From contig NW_003101681.1 of assembly GCF_000003855.2 (NCBI RefSeq), positions 6,800,773-6,864,772 of the forward strand: a stretch of 64,000 nucleotides of DNA, in the 5' to 3' direction. A program made the translations under genes and the position numbers. Source of the stretch: Blastomyces gilchristii SLH14081. Taxonomy: Eukaryota; Ascomycota; Eurotiomycetes; Onygenales; Ajellomycetaceae. Shown one piece after another: positions 1 to 11,180 of the stretch (positions are counted from its first letter, which is position 1; every line of letters starts with the position of its first letter). The notes under the pieces are model-generated. The model saw nothing but the letters and a program-made list of their open reading frames with translations. It was not told the DNA's origin and searched no databases.

Positions 1-385
1 CTCTGTATTTAATAGTCTGATTATGTTATTCAATAGTCTTTCTGCCTTGACAGTTCTTTGTTGAAAGTGATATTTAAAATTCAACTTGGAGTTTAACCAT
101 ACTCCTAACCATTTGACATTTACACTGGGTTTAATCTCTCTATTTAACAGAGTTAGAGATAGTTCTTTCTCATTGAATCTAGAAAAGAAATGAATTAACT
201 CAGTTTTATTCATATTAAATTGAATTTAATTGATATCTGCTTTAACAAAGATTTCCTTTGCAGCTTCTTCAATTACTTTCAAATTCTCTTTGATAGTTTT
301 TGAGCTGTAGACTAGATCAATATCATTCATATAACTCAGAGATTATACTATTCTCATATTTCTATTTTTAAATAGATATGCAGTG
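1..385 (-). pseudogene. LINE-B ORF2 fragment (reverse transcriptase, around the YVDD box), continuing off the window
   Basis: This stretch matches the reverse-transcriptase part of LINE-A at about 2297-2685 almost base for base. On the minus strand it encodes the region just after the YVDD active-site box, including the Lys-Trp-Leu-Gly stretch that follows it; that Trp is still TGG here, whereas LINE-A has TAG at the same place. It stops at 385 because LINE-A inserted there. The missing upstream part of the same copy resumes at 8045 beyond LINE-A. The 3' end of this older LINE lies left of position 1. The frame is broken and is not expected to be functional. Confidence 0.9.
374..385. repeat. 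Target-site duplication of LINE-A, left copy
   Basis: The 12 bases AGATATGCAGTG occur here and again at 8045-8056, directly flanking LINE-A. Removing LINE-A and one copy rejoins the LINE-B reverse-transcriptase sequence without a gap, matching LINE-A's own version of the region near 2675-2690. Confidence 0.9.
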
Positions 386-402
386 TTATTATTATTATTA
401 TT
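386..402 (-). repeat. LINE-A 3' tail, (TAA)n on the minus strand
   Basis: A run of TTA trinucleotides on the plus strand directly abuts the left target duplication. Read on the element's strand it is a short TAA repeat tail, as many LINE clades have at their 3' end instead of poly(A). Confidence 0.85.
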
Positions 403-773
403 CTTCAATTATAGATGTATGCAGTCAGAGACTATGACATCTACCTGAGAACTTTAGTTCTCAGGGTTTTTTCTATGTCTGTAAAGTTAACTATTATACA
501 TTCATCAATTTCAGATATGCAAAATCAGAAAATTCCAGCCCAGAATACAAAAACTGTTTACAAATTACAGTGTTTTAACATCTTTTGATACTTTGAAACC
601 ATTTGACAATATCATGACAAAAGAAAAGAGAAAAAGAACACAGTCTCAAAGATAGACACATTAAATAAATAGATAGAAAGAAATTGAAAGAAAAAGATAA
701 AGAAAAAGATAAAGTAAAGAGAGACTATAACAAAACAAATTATTAAAAGAGAGTGTATAGCTGTTTTAACAGA
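403..773 (-). other. LINE-A 3' UTR, no gene seen
   Basis: Between the ORF2 stop at 774 and the TAA tail. It is AT-rich, with a purine-rich run on the plus strand near 620-730 (GAAAAAGA-like repeats). No coding frame or recognisable RNA structure was found. Confidence 0.75.
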
Positions 774-3700
774 CTATATCTGATTAATTTCCTCCTCTTC
801 ATACTCAGATAATTCTGAATTTAGCCATTTTCTTGTAGCTGCTTGAGTTTCTGATAGAAAGTCTATTAAGTATTTAATTCCTGTCTCAGTTGAGAATAAG
901 AATCTCATATTTAATTGATTTAGATTATACTTCTCTTTCAATCTGGCTCTGAGACTATTGTATAATGCACAGTGCATTACAATATACTCAGAATTCTCAT
1001 TTGTATTGCAGAATGAGCATTCTATTGAGTCAAATCTATCATCAAATCTTTGTATATAAGATTTGAAATAGCCATGTCCTAGTTTCAGCTGTATTATAGA
1101 TGAGAATATTTTCTTTTTACATTTAATTGAACAAGATTTCCACTTGGGTTTTGTTTCAAATCTTGAATAATGTATACTCTTCTTTTATTTCTGCCAGCTT
1201 TCATTCCACTTGTCTAAACAAGATTCTTTTATTTTTCTCTTTATAAAAGACCAGAACACAATTTTTTGAATAGATCTGCTTAATTCTGCACCCTTTTTTG
1301 CAGCTGAATCAGCCAATTCATTATCATGAATATTCATGTGAGCAGGAACCCAGTGCAGATGAATTATCAGCTTTGATGTTCTTCTCTTTTGAATTTTTAA
1401 AACAGAGTTTAAGATCAGTTCAAGATTCATTTGATCATTATGAATCTGACTATTTCTAAGTCTTTTTAAAGCAGCTTGACTATCAGAGAATATTCATGCC
1501 TCTTTCAAACAATTTCCTCTTTTATGAGATTTTATTTCAATGAGTTTGAAAGCTTTCACTATTACAAATAGTTCAGCATCAAAGACTTCACATTCAGAGC
1601 CTAGATTTCAGAAATCTGAGATAAAATTAATATTATCTTCAGTATAAGCAATGCCTGCGCCTAATCTATTCAAGTTCTCATTTTTTGAGTCATCTGAATA
1701 AACCAGAATAGAGTCTTTTATATTGATTGTAGAAATTCTCTTCAAATGCTGTTCATATTCTTTCTCTTTTAATAGTTCACTTATTTGTAAGTCTATAAGA
1801 GATTCAAGCTTTTCTCTCCAGAGAGATAACTTCTCATGATCAACTTTTTCAACATTTAAAGAAGAAAATTGATTTTTAATCAGAGAGCATAGTCTGTACA
1901 GTTGAGAAGACATTTTCTTTGAAGAATTATTTTCATTTCAATCAAGAAATCTATTTCAATCCAGTTCATTTCCAGAGTTAATTGATGGAAATGAAGAAGA
2001 GGCTCTTTCTCTGATTATATGATTTGAGCTCATCTTTACAACTCTCAGAGCATAGTTCATACAGGCCTTTTCAAATCTAATAGTAGAAGGAGGAATTGAA
2101 GCTTCAATTTTCATTACTTTAATAGGAGATGATTTGAATGCTCCCAGAATTCTTCTCAAGACTCTGTTTTGCAGACTTTGAAAGAGTTCAGTGAAATTCC
2201 CTTGATTATTTCATCAAACTTGAACTTCATAATCAGCTACTGATGTAATACAGGCTATATATAACTGTCTCATAGCCTGGAAGGATAGACCTCTCTCTGT
2301 ATTTGATAGTCTGATTATGTTGTTCAATAGTCTTTCTGCCTTGACAGTTCTTTGTTTCATGTGATATTTAAAATTCAACTTGGAGTTTAATCATACTCCT
2401 AACTATTTGACATTTACACTGGGTTTAATCTCTCTATTTAAAAGAGTTAGAGATAGTTCTTTCTCATTGAGTCTAGAAAAGAAATGAATTAACTCAGTTT
2501 TATCCATATTAAATTGAATTTGATTGATATCTGCTCTAACAAAGATTTTCTTTGCAGCTTCTTCAATTACTTTCAAATTCTCTTTGATAGTTTTTGAGCT
2601 GTAGACTAGACCAATATCATCCACATAACTCAGAGATTGCACTATTCTCATATTTCTATTTTTGAATAGATATGCAGTGTATATTGCAAATAAAATGAGT
2701 GAGATTGAAGATCCCTGTGATACTCCTATTTTTATCTCAGTCTTGTCTTATTTCATTCCATCAAAGAAGAGTTGTATAATTCTTTTAGACATAAAACAGT
2801 TAACTCATTTTATTAGAGAAAGTGGCAGTTTTAATATCTTCAATGTCTGAATTAACTTTGACTTTGAAACATGATCAAATACTCTCTTTATATCAATAAA
2901 AACTGCAGTTGAGACCAGATTCTCATGCTTTGCTATTTGAATATCATGAACAACTGAGAGAACAGTGTCAATTGCAGAACACTGTTTTCTATCTTTCATT
3001 GATTCACTGAATAAAAGAGAATCATCTATAGAGCTTATAAAAGATAGTTGAGTAGCTATTATCTTTTCTAAAACCTTTTCTAAACAGTTCAATAGAGATA
3101 TTACTCTATATGACTTAGAAATTGAAGTTTTTCTATTAGGTTTTGTAAGAATCACTCCAGTGGCTTTTCTCCAGCATTCAGAATGATATCCATTTTTCAA
3201 GAGATTGAAAAAGAGCTCAAAATATTCATTCTTTAAGTAGGAATATATATTTTGAATAATTAAGTGATTAATTGAATCAGGATCTGCAGCAGTTTTAACA
3301 GAACTTGAGAAGATAGCTGACTCTAATTCATCTTGTGTAAGATCAGGCCATTCTCAGTCATTTTCATCAATGTAGTTGAGAAGTGATATATTCTCTTCCT
3401 CTGAATCTGAATCTGAGTCTGATGAGTTCTGAAAGAGAATTCTCATGAAAGCTTGATATTTTTCCTCAAAAGAGTGTGCTGTATATGATTCATTCTGAAA
3501 CTCATATTCTAAGGCTGGAAGTTTTGCTACACTTCTTGTTTTAGTATAGTTAAAAGCTTTAAAAATTTCCTTCCCTTGTGCTTCTTCAAGAAATTTATTC
3601 CAGCAGTCTGTTTTAGCTCTTTTAATATCTGAAAAATATTCATTTCTGACAGCTTTGAACTCTTCATCAGATATTACATTATTTTTTCAATCTCTTCTAG

Positions 3701-4736
3701 CAGTAGCTAATTCTTTTCTTTTAGATGAGATATTCTCATTTCATCAAGGTTTTGAATACTCAGAAGATTTTCTTTTTGAAATATTATCTCTAACACTTGT
3801 TAGAATAATAGATGTAATAAGCTTCACTCTATTCTCAAGCATTTCATTTGAGATATCTTGATCAGAATTCCAATATAGCTCATTCTGTCTTTCAGATTTT
3901 AGCAGTTTTATACTTTCTTCAACTGCTTTTCAATCAGCTTTTTCAAAGTTATACTGATTAGAGAGAAGAGGATTTTCACTCATTTGTTTTTCACTCAGTT
4001 CAATATCAAATTGAATAATCTCATGATCTGATTCTGATGTCTCATTTGAATCAATAAACCAGTTTACAAGTCTTCTTTTCATTAGATTTTGTGACATGAA
4101 GATTAGATCTATAATAGACTTCTGTTTCATGCCTTTTCTAAAGAATGTTTGTTGATCAGACTTATTAATCAAATCTATTGAATGCTCAAAGGTTCATTCA
4201 ACCAGATTATCAGCTCTCACTGCTCTCTTGCATTCTGAATTTTATCAGGGATGATGTGCATTGAAATCTCCTGCAATTATAGAGTTTCTTGATAGAGTTA
4301 TGTTCAGAAATCCTCTATTAATTGTTCAGATATTGTTATTTTCCTTCAATGACTTTTCATTATAGATATTTATGAGCTGTATAGTATCAAACTCATTTTC
4401 TTTATCTATAATATCACCCACCAGAATATCAGAGTCAGACATGATATCAAATCTTAGATTAAATTGATATCTTGATCTCTTTCTTTCATAGATCACTACT
4501 CTTGACTTTATCTCAGACTTTTGAGGTAAAAAGCAGTAGTAGCTTGAATGAGAAATAACATATTTTTACTCAGCATCAAAATTCGGCTCCTGAAGCAGTA
4601 TAAAATCAACTTTTTATTCAAATGCAATTTGAAGACAAGAATAAATACAATTTGAGTTTCTATTCACATTATTTTGAATAAATGTGATTTTTGAAGAGTT
4701 TTTAAACTTTTTTTGTTGTTTTTGTTGTATATTCAT
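774..4736 (-). pseudogene. LINE-A ORF2: endonuclease, reverse transcriptase and RNase H (decayed)
   Basis: The frame starts at ATG 4736-4734 and ends at TAG 774, about 1320 codons, normal for a Tad1 ORF2. An EEP (APE-like) endonuclease comes first, with the QNNVNR start, LLQEP, GDFNAHHP (about 4240-4275) and SDHE (about 4040) motifs. Reverse transcriptase follows, with a K-x-YRVISLLN box (about 3100-3125) and the SYVDDIGLV active site (about 2610-2635). RNase H has a YSDDS start (about 1700) and the WVPAHMNIHDNELAD stretch (about 1300-1360). A C-terminal CSFC...H finger lies near 950-1020. Internal stops are mostly TGA where family members have Trp, for example two successive stop codons after HHP where the other copy has TGA TGA. 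Confidence 0.93.
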
Positions 4737-4759
4737 ACTAAAAGAGAGTAGAGTAGAAT

Positions 4760-6379
4760 CTAATCACTATCATCAGATAGTAGATTATAACTGTTCTGAA
4801 AAGTAGAAATCTCAACTGCTTGCATTATATCTAGTTTATCATCAGAGTCATTTCTCAATTCTCTAATCTTAACAGAAGTTTGAGAATTCAAGTTCTGTTT
4901 ACATTTAGCTGAAGAGTTGGAGTTTGAAGACTTAGATAATTGAGAGTTTCTTCTTTTTAAGCTTACAGTTGTGAGTTTACTGGCTTGACTCTTCTCTTCA
5001 GTTCTAGATTAACTTTGAGCTTCATCTTTTCTCCAGTTCTTTTGAGTTCTAGAAGCAAATATACATTCTTTTGAGCTAGATGCATGTTTTTCTTTGCAAT
5101 TAGAGCACTTAAGCAGAGTATGTTGACAAATTTCATCTCTTTTTGAGCATGTTTCACATTTATGCTCACTAGTTTTGTGATCTCTGGCACAGAATGCATA
5201 TTTTGAGTCTCTAAAACATGAGATTGCAAAGTGTTCATATCTTTGACAGTTTGAACACTGTGTTTGAGCTTTGAGGTTCATTCTTGAGTCTTTGTATTCA
5301 TGAACTCTCATTTTCAAACCTGCTACTCTTACTTCAGAGATCTTTGACTGTTCAAGTGTTTTTATATATACTAGAACAGAGGCATTTCTCCTACTTTGTC
5401 TGAACTCAATTGAATTTAGTCATACAGGCTCCTTTCTCAGTTGAATAGAGTTGTATTCTTTCAATTCATTTTTGAGAAGTAGCATTTCTTCTTCACAGTC
5501 AAAAATTTCAACTGGAATATCATGAAGAATGAATTTGTCCCACTTTTCATCTCTTTCAGATAGAATTATTGTGTTTAACAAAGACTCTACTGCTGACTTT
5601 CAGAGATTCTCATTCTGAATAAGGAATTCAGCACTGAATTCAGACATTGTAGTCAGAATGATGGAGTTTTTAAAGAATGATGATTTAATTGAAGCTATAA
5701 CTGGTTTTTGAACTTCAATATCAGTCATCAACTGAGAAAAGAACTGCTGGTTAATTTCATTTCTGATTCTGAAAATGAGATTTGAGTTTAGCTTGTTTCT
5801 TTGCAGAATATCCTGGTTTGAGACTTTGAGAATAAGTCTTCTATTTCTGAAGATTTGAAAGTTTTTCTCTTTTTACATTTTCTTTTTCACTTTTCTATGA
5901 ATAGAGGCATGAGCAGTATTCTTCTCAGTTTTCTCAGGATTTTGAGCAGGTTTTGAGACAGCAGATTTAGAGACAGCAGGTTTAGAGACAGCAGATTCAG
6001 CTGCTTGAGTATATGTTTTCTTCTGATTCAAGGAAGAAGAAGAAGAAGAAGTAGAAAAGAAAGAAGAGTAAACTGAAGAGTCAGTGATTGTATTAGAAAT
6101 TTTCAAAGTTTTTTGAACTGTGTTTAAAATTCCAAGTTTGAACTTGATCACTTCCTGTAGTTGTCTAGCCTGAGCATGAAGAATTAACAGAACTTCTTCA
6201 TTCATCTCACTCAGACACTGCTTTTCAAGAATTTTACTTGCTTTTTCAAGTTCCTGTATTTCAAGAACTTGTTGTTTCTCTATCTCTTCTTTCTTTCTTC
6301 TCTTCAGAATTTCAATCTCAGGAATAGCATTTGAGAAAGCATCTTTTTCCACATCAACTGAGTGTACTTTTAAACTCAT
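4760..6379 (-). pseudogene. LINE-A ORF1: Gag-like RNA-binding protein (decayed)
   Basis: It starts at ATG 6379 with MSLKVHSVDVEKDAF and ends at TAG 4760, about 540 codons. The N-terminal third is charged and coiled-coil-like (KRRKKEEIEKQQ, about residues 25-60). A Ser/Ala/Lys/Pro-rich linker with repeated AVSKP units follows (about 5940-6000). Further on is a Cys/His cluster at about 5090-5270, beginning CSNCQRYEH and continuing with further CxxC pairs, typical of Tad1 ORF1 nucleic-acid-binding zinc knuckles. In LINE-A the knuckle Gly is Glu and a later Cys is Tyr; both are intact in LINE-B. At least one TAA (about 5873) and several TGA codons break the frame. ORF2 starts 24 bases downstream. 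Confidence 0.88.
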
Positions 6380-8044
6380 TATTCTTACTCAATGAAAAGT
6401 TGATAAGACTAATTCAATTGAGATATTTATTAAACTCTTTTGAATTGAAAAGTTGATCAGACTGTTTCAATTAAGAGATTTTCAAGTCTGTTTTCAATTG
6501 AAAAGTTGATCAGACTATTTCAAAAGAAGAATCGCAGACTTTTGTGTATAAAATACCTGATTTTTTTCACACTAGTTCAGTAACTAGATTAGATTTTTGA
6601 AGAGAATCTAATAAACTAAAATTGATTTTTAAGATAAATCAATAAAATCTTTACAATCTCTTTCTTGAGATACAGTGAGAAAAAGTATGATATCAATTGA
6701 TAGTAAATCAGATAATATGACAGTTTTTGAGAGAAAAACTGATAAAAAATAAATCAATTTTTTGAAGAGAAATTGATTAAAACTATTTAATTTTATTCTA
6801 AATTATTCAATTCTTCTCACACAACAGGTGTGCAACTCAAATCAGTTAATAAAGAGTGTAAAAAAGAATTAAGCATTAATAAAAGCTCTTCAGTCACTGA
6901 AAAAGTAATTCTTACTTAAAAAAATATGAAATTATGATAGAAAATAACTCTGTTTTTAATTCTTTGTAAGAATATTGTGTAAAATTCAGAGAAAAACATC
7001 TTACTTTTTTAAGAGAAGTAAAAAACTATTTCTAAAATCTTTTTTTTTGCATTAACTGCTGCAGAAGAATGAGATAGAAACTGCTAAGATATACACTACT
7101 GTATACTCTCTATCAAGACTTTCTCTCTTCAGAGTCTTGATATTATAGAGAATATAAGTCTATTTCTATATAATAATATAAATATTGTCAGTGAGATGTA
7201 GAGGAACTGGTTATTTATATCTTAAAATAGAAGACTTTGTCAATGATTATATCAATATAGAGTTAATTCTCAAATTCAATAGAAACCTAGTGTTGCTGTT
7301 CTCAATCCCTTACAGAATCTATTGAATATTGAGGTATTAAAACTAGATTTAATATATCTCACTGTGCAGGGATCAAAGGCTCAGTCAGACCTTGAGGTAT
7401 ACTGATTTTATAGTTGTCATGTCTGCCGATTATGTATTGAGTACAGTTGCTGAGGTATCTTTTTGTACTTTTCTGTCGGGGATGGGCCAGATTGAGAGGG
7501 GTGATACAAGGGCGAGACTTGGTGTTGATGTCCAGATACACTGAAGACAGACCGCGGAGGTTGCACTTCAGAAGTGGCCATTGATTATGTGCTTGATATT
7601 ATCACCGAGGTATCTTTTTGTATTTTTCTGCCAGGGATGGGCCAGATTAGGAAGGGCGGTACAACAGTGGGACTTGGCATTGGTGTCTTGGAACATCAAA
7701 GATGGACAGGGTTTTCGCGGAGGTCGCTTCTCAGATATCTCCACAACTACAGATCAGGGATCTTCCAAAATCGAGAAGATTGGTGCATATGGCTAGGTCT
7801 CTTCACCTTACAATTTGTATGGCACTTTGGCCCGGGGTTGTGGTGTGGTAGGGGAGAATGGGAGATACTCCCACACAGGAGTTTCGAACAACGTCCGGTT
7901 CACGTTTGGCTGGATAACTCCACCACCACACAGGGTATGCGGTCGGCGATGGGGTCAGAATGCTCGTATGATCGAGGGCTTTTCGATGGATCTATCGGCG
8001 GGTTCTTATTCGAAAAATCGAGCGAGTTCGTGGTGGAGCGGTTG
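6380..8044 (-). promoter_or_regulatory. LINE-A 5' UTR, with a decayed inner half and an undecayed outer end
   Basis: This is the 1.66-kb leader before ORF1. Positions 6380 to about 7400 are AT-rich, with repeated short motifs such as AAAAGTTGATCAGACT (about 6400-6520). Two 155-bp monomers begin at 7453 and 7608. The outer 400-470 bases (about 7574-8044) keep their CC, GG and CG dinucleotides and are almost identical to LINE-B 29754-30224. By analogy with monomer-bearing LINEs this should carry the internal promoter; that is inference. A plus-strand frame is open through 7574-8227 (see findings). Confidence 0.75.
7453..7762 (-). repeat. 155-bp tandem monomers in the LINE-A 5' UTR (two units)
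   Basis: Each unit contains, on the plus strand, AGGTATCTTTTTGTA, then GGGATGGGCCAGATT. The first also has GACAGACCGCGGAGGTTGC. Unit starts at 7453 and 7608 give a period of 155. The second unit diverges after about 70 bases into the unique 5' end. LINE-B has three such starts. Confidence 0.85.
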
Positions 8045-8840
8045 AGATATGCAGTGTATATTGCAAATAAAATGAGCGAGATTGAAGATCTCTGTGATAC
8101 TTCTATTTTTATCTCAGTCTTGTCTTATTTCATTCCATCAAAGAAGAGTTGTATACTTCTTTTAGATATAAAACAGTTAACTCATTTTATTAGAGAAAGT
8201 GACAGTTTTAATATCTTCAATGTCTGAATTAACTTTGACTTTGAAACATGATCAAATGCTTCTTTTATATTGATAAAAACTGCAGTTGAGACCAGATTCT
8301 CATGCTTTGCTATTTGAATATCATGAACAACTGAGAGAACAGTGTCAATTGCAGAACACTGTTTTCTATCTCTCATTTATTCACTGAATAAAAGAGAATC
8401 ATCTATAGAGCTTATAAAAGATAGTTGAGTAGCTATTATCTTTTCTAAAACCTTTTCTAGGCAGTTCAATAGAGATATTACTCTATATGACTTAGAAATT
8501 GAAGTTTTTCTATTAGATTTTGTAAGAATCACTTCAGTGACTTCTCTTCAGCATTCAGAATGATATTCATTTTTCAAGAGATTGAAAAAGAGCTCAAAAT
8601 ATTCATTCTTTAAGTAGGAATATGTATTCTGAATAATCAAGTGATTAATTGAATCAGGATCTGCAGCAGTTTTAACAGAACTTGAGAAGATAGCTGACTC
8701 TAATTCATCTTGTGTAAGATCAGGCCATTTCCAGTCATTTTCATCAATGTAGTTGAGAAGTGATATATTCTCTTTCTCTGAATCTGAATCTGAATCTGAA
8801 TCTGAATCTGGTGAGTTCTGAAAGAGAATTCTCATGAAAG
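8045..8840 (-). pseudogene. LINE-B ORF2 fragment (reverse transcriptase, N-terminal half)
   Basis: Continuation of the fragment at 1-385 after LINE-A; the first 12 bases are the right target duplication. It is collinear with LINE-A 2680-3440 and encodes the start of reverse transcriptase, including the AVFINIKEAFDH stretch. At 8780-8815 an Asp-Ser run made of GAATCT hexamers is longer than in LINE-A (about 3400-3420), so the hexamer array has changed length between copies. It breaks off at 8840, where Gypsy E1 inserted, and resumes at 17064. Confidence 0.92.
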
Positions 8841-9025
8841 TGTGATTCAAAGGTTGCTTAAGCCAGCGTACGATTACAGGTGTATGCCGGCTTCTTATAT
8901 ATTGAATCTCGTACGCTAAATTAATTAGTGGCTGCTAGGGCTCTCCTTTATATTTGTACACATACACTAGTAGTTCAGAAGCGGCCGTGTTATTATCTGA
9001 CAGTTGTACATTCTTCTGAATTACA
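8841..9025 (-). repeat. E1 3' LTR (185 bp)
   Basis: On the minus strand it runs from TGTAATTCAG to TTTGAATCACA, with TG...CA ends. It matches the 5' LTR at 16881-17063 and the LTRs of E2 and E3. Confidence 0.95.
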
Positions 9026-9329
9026 TCCTCCTTCACCAGATTCAGTCACGCTCATGTGATCATGTTGTACATTCTAGCTTCATGTGGATTAGCTCACCAC
9101 TAGTGTTTCACAATTATGTGACCTATCTCTGATTCAGCTAGTATTCTGTGTATACTCTCATAAAGAAACTTTCACTATATTATATCATTCATTTACTAAC
9201 TTTTCTCATTCTTCAATCATCTTCTTCATTTCATCATCATTGAATATCATCATCATTCAAGATTTCTATCTCTTCTTCTGTTCAACTCTTTCTATCTGTT
9301 CATCTATTACATTGTATGTGTTTCTGGCA
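9026..9329 (+). promoter_or_regulatory. Leader upstream of the antisense gene in E1
   Basis: About 300 bases between the 3' LTR and the ATG of the plus-strand gene. The region is pyrimidine-rich on the plus strand with repeated CATCATCATT-like runs (about 9225-9260). It should contain promoter and 5' UTR if the gene is transcribed from its own start; no clear TATA box was picked out. Confidence 0.35.
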
Positions 9330-11045
9330 ATGACTCTCTGTTCTCACAACAAGTGTCATTGTAGTACTCATATCAGGCAGTTTGTTAGCAGTAAGTGTAA
9401 CATATTATGAAATGTGATCAGAACTTGTTTATCTTCTAACAATTATCAGAATGATGTATTATTATGAATGATGACATATCTTCTTCATCTTCTTATACAC
9501 TCTTAACTGTTTCTTCTTCTCAGCAGGTTTCTGATTGTGTTTCCTGGCATGATTTTGCATGAATGCAGATACTGATGTTTGTTTTTATTCATGTAGAATC
9601 TTCACATGTTGACAGATCTGTGTTCACTGATAATAGTGAACTCAGTGTTGAATCATTGATCAAGAACTTAAAGAATGTGATAATGAAGAAATTGTCTGTG
9701 TCATGTGTGACTGAGTCTTCAGTATCTCTTTCTGCCTCTTCTATCACTTCTTTTCCTGCTGCTCTCTCTCAATCTTCTACACTTATCTCTGTGTCTGGTT
9801 CCCCCACTTCTGCTACCCCTGTTCCCGTGACTTCTACTTTCACTACTTCTGGTTTTGCTGTCTCTGCCTTTCTTATCAGCTCTTCCTGTTTCAAGAAGAT
9901 GTTGTGTAGACTCAGTGAATCATGTTTCTCAGTATATACACTTCTGCTCTTCTTACTGATCTCTAGAACAATTTATTACATGAAGACAGTGTATAACATA
10001 ACTATCTGAAGTTCAGTCACAGACATTGATTATTACATTCATTTTAAATATTTATGATGAAGTAATTATCTATTCATTTCAGAGAATCACTCTCTCTCTT
10101 AACAGTATTAAGATTATAAGTCTTTTTCTTTTTCATCTTTTCTTTCTGATGCTGATTTTCTTATTCTTAGAAGAAATCATTATAAGTTTTACTGTGCACA
10201 AAGTTATAATATTTACAGATATCAAGAAGCTTTTTACAACTGTAAAGTTCAACATCATAAGAATATTCACTCTGATGAATTTCTTCAGAATGATAGATCT
10301 GTATCAGTCTATTCTCTGATGTCTGTTATCTGACTTTGTAATACAGGTAAAAGATATCCATGTTTTCAGAAATGAGAACATGAATATCATACTCTTTTAC
10401 ACCTGCAGATGTGAGGCTTGTACATCTTGTCTGAAGTGTTGTCATGAGAATGAGCTGTTCACACACTGTATTCTGCTTCCTGCATTTCTCTGTGTCCTTC
10501 TCTCTCTTTCTGAGAAGCCTTGTGCATGTTGTAATTACACATACAATTCTAAGATCAGTGAGTGTTCATTCAGTAATTGTTATCCCTGTTTTTACAGTTT
10601 CATACACTAATAATAGTTCTTAGTTGCTCTGGCGCCAGAGGTTATTTTAATTGAAGATGACAATACTGCTGAGACTATCTTCTTTCACTCTCAAGCTTCT
10701 TCTGTCACTTCTTCTCCCTTCTCTGCAGAGAAGGTCATACACACACTGAGTTATAAGTGTTTAGCTCTGAGTGACTTCTGTCATTCATCTGATTCTGTAT
10801 CTTCTTCTTCTTCTATTTCTTTCACCTCTGCTCTCTCTGCTCTGACTTCTGATCCTGCAGGTCCTGTGCTCTTCTTCAATTTCTCTATGCATATGCATGC
10901 ACATTTCTATATTGATATTTCAGTCAATCTTGCAATAAATGACATTAATGTCATACACAGAGTGATAGAGAAATCAGAGATATGTATAACATTGTTGCAA
11001 GAGCAGCTTGCAGTCCTTGAATCTCTTACAGATCTCAAGTTTTGA
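9330..11045 (+). pseudogene. Antisense spliced gene of E1: Cys-rich protein of unknown function (nearly intact)
   Basis: Lies opposite to gag-pol between the integrase end and the 3' LTR. Proposed exons: 9330-9390, 9524-9931, 10017-10557, 10624-11045. Intron 1 is GTAAGTGT...TTCTCAG with a CTTAAC branch point. Intron 3 (66 bases) is GTGAGTGT...TTCTTAG with a CACTAAT branch point, and joining across it keeps the frame to TGA 11043-11045. Intron 2 (GTATAT...TTCAG, 85 bases) is less certain. The product is about 475 residues: an N-terminal CSHNKCHC cluster, a Ser/Thr/Pro-rich middle, a hydrophobic stretch (about 10110-10170), a Cys cluster (YTCRCEACTSCLKCC; then CACCNYTYN) and an acidic/Ser-rich C-terminus. 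Two TGA codons sit where Trp is expected, and a 2-base deletion near 9575 breaks this copy. The arrangement recurs in E2 and E3. I do not recognise the family. Confidence 0.6.
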
Positions 11046-11180
11046 GATTTTCTTTATTTTTGATGTTTTTCAGGTGATGTGATGTTGAAAATAGATTAAA
11101 CATGTGATATATGAAAATGAATGAGATGTGTATGATAACATTTGTCTTTTACAGCTGATTCTTACAGTTGATGATCAATT
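11046..11180. other. Gap between the convergent pol and antisense genes of E1
   Basis: About 135 AT-rich bases separate the antisense stop from the end of the pol frame on the other strand. The two genes converge here, so their transcripts would end in or overlap this interval. Confidence 0.5.

Larger units (their letters stand above)
386..8044 (-). mobile_element. LINE-A: complete Tad1-like non-LTR retrotransposon, decayed
   Basis: A 7.66-kb minus-strand LINE bounded by a 12-bp target-site duplication. In transcription order it has a 1.66-kb 5' UTR with two 155-bp monomers (8044 to 6380), ORF1 with a CCHC zinc knuckle (6379 to 4760), ORF2 with endonuclease, reverse transcriptase, RNase H and a C-terminal Cys/His finger (4736 to 774), a 3' UTR and a (TAA)n tail (402 to 386). 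This order and the RNase H domain fit the Tad1 clade of fungal LINEs. Many Trp codons are TGA and both frames are broken, so the copy is dead. It sits inside the reverse transcriptase of LINE-B, a copy of the same family. Confidence 0.93.

Noticed and set aside
8841..9025. Terminal repeats of E1/E2 taken as inverted repeats of a DNA transposon
   Set aside because: Within each element the two copies are in direct orientation with TG...CA ends and 4-bp duplications. The apparent inversion comes from comparing E1 with E2.
10110..10170. Transmembrane segment in the antisense gene of E1 as evidence for an envelope-like protein
   Set aside because: The run is rich in Leu, Phe and Ile codons that CC-to-TC decay would create from Pro and Ser codons, so the hydrophobicity may be an artefact. 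No signal peptide or fusion motif was seen.
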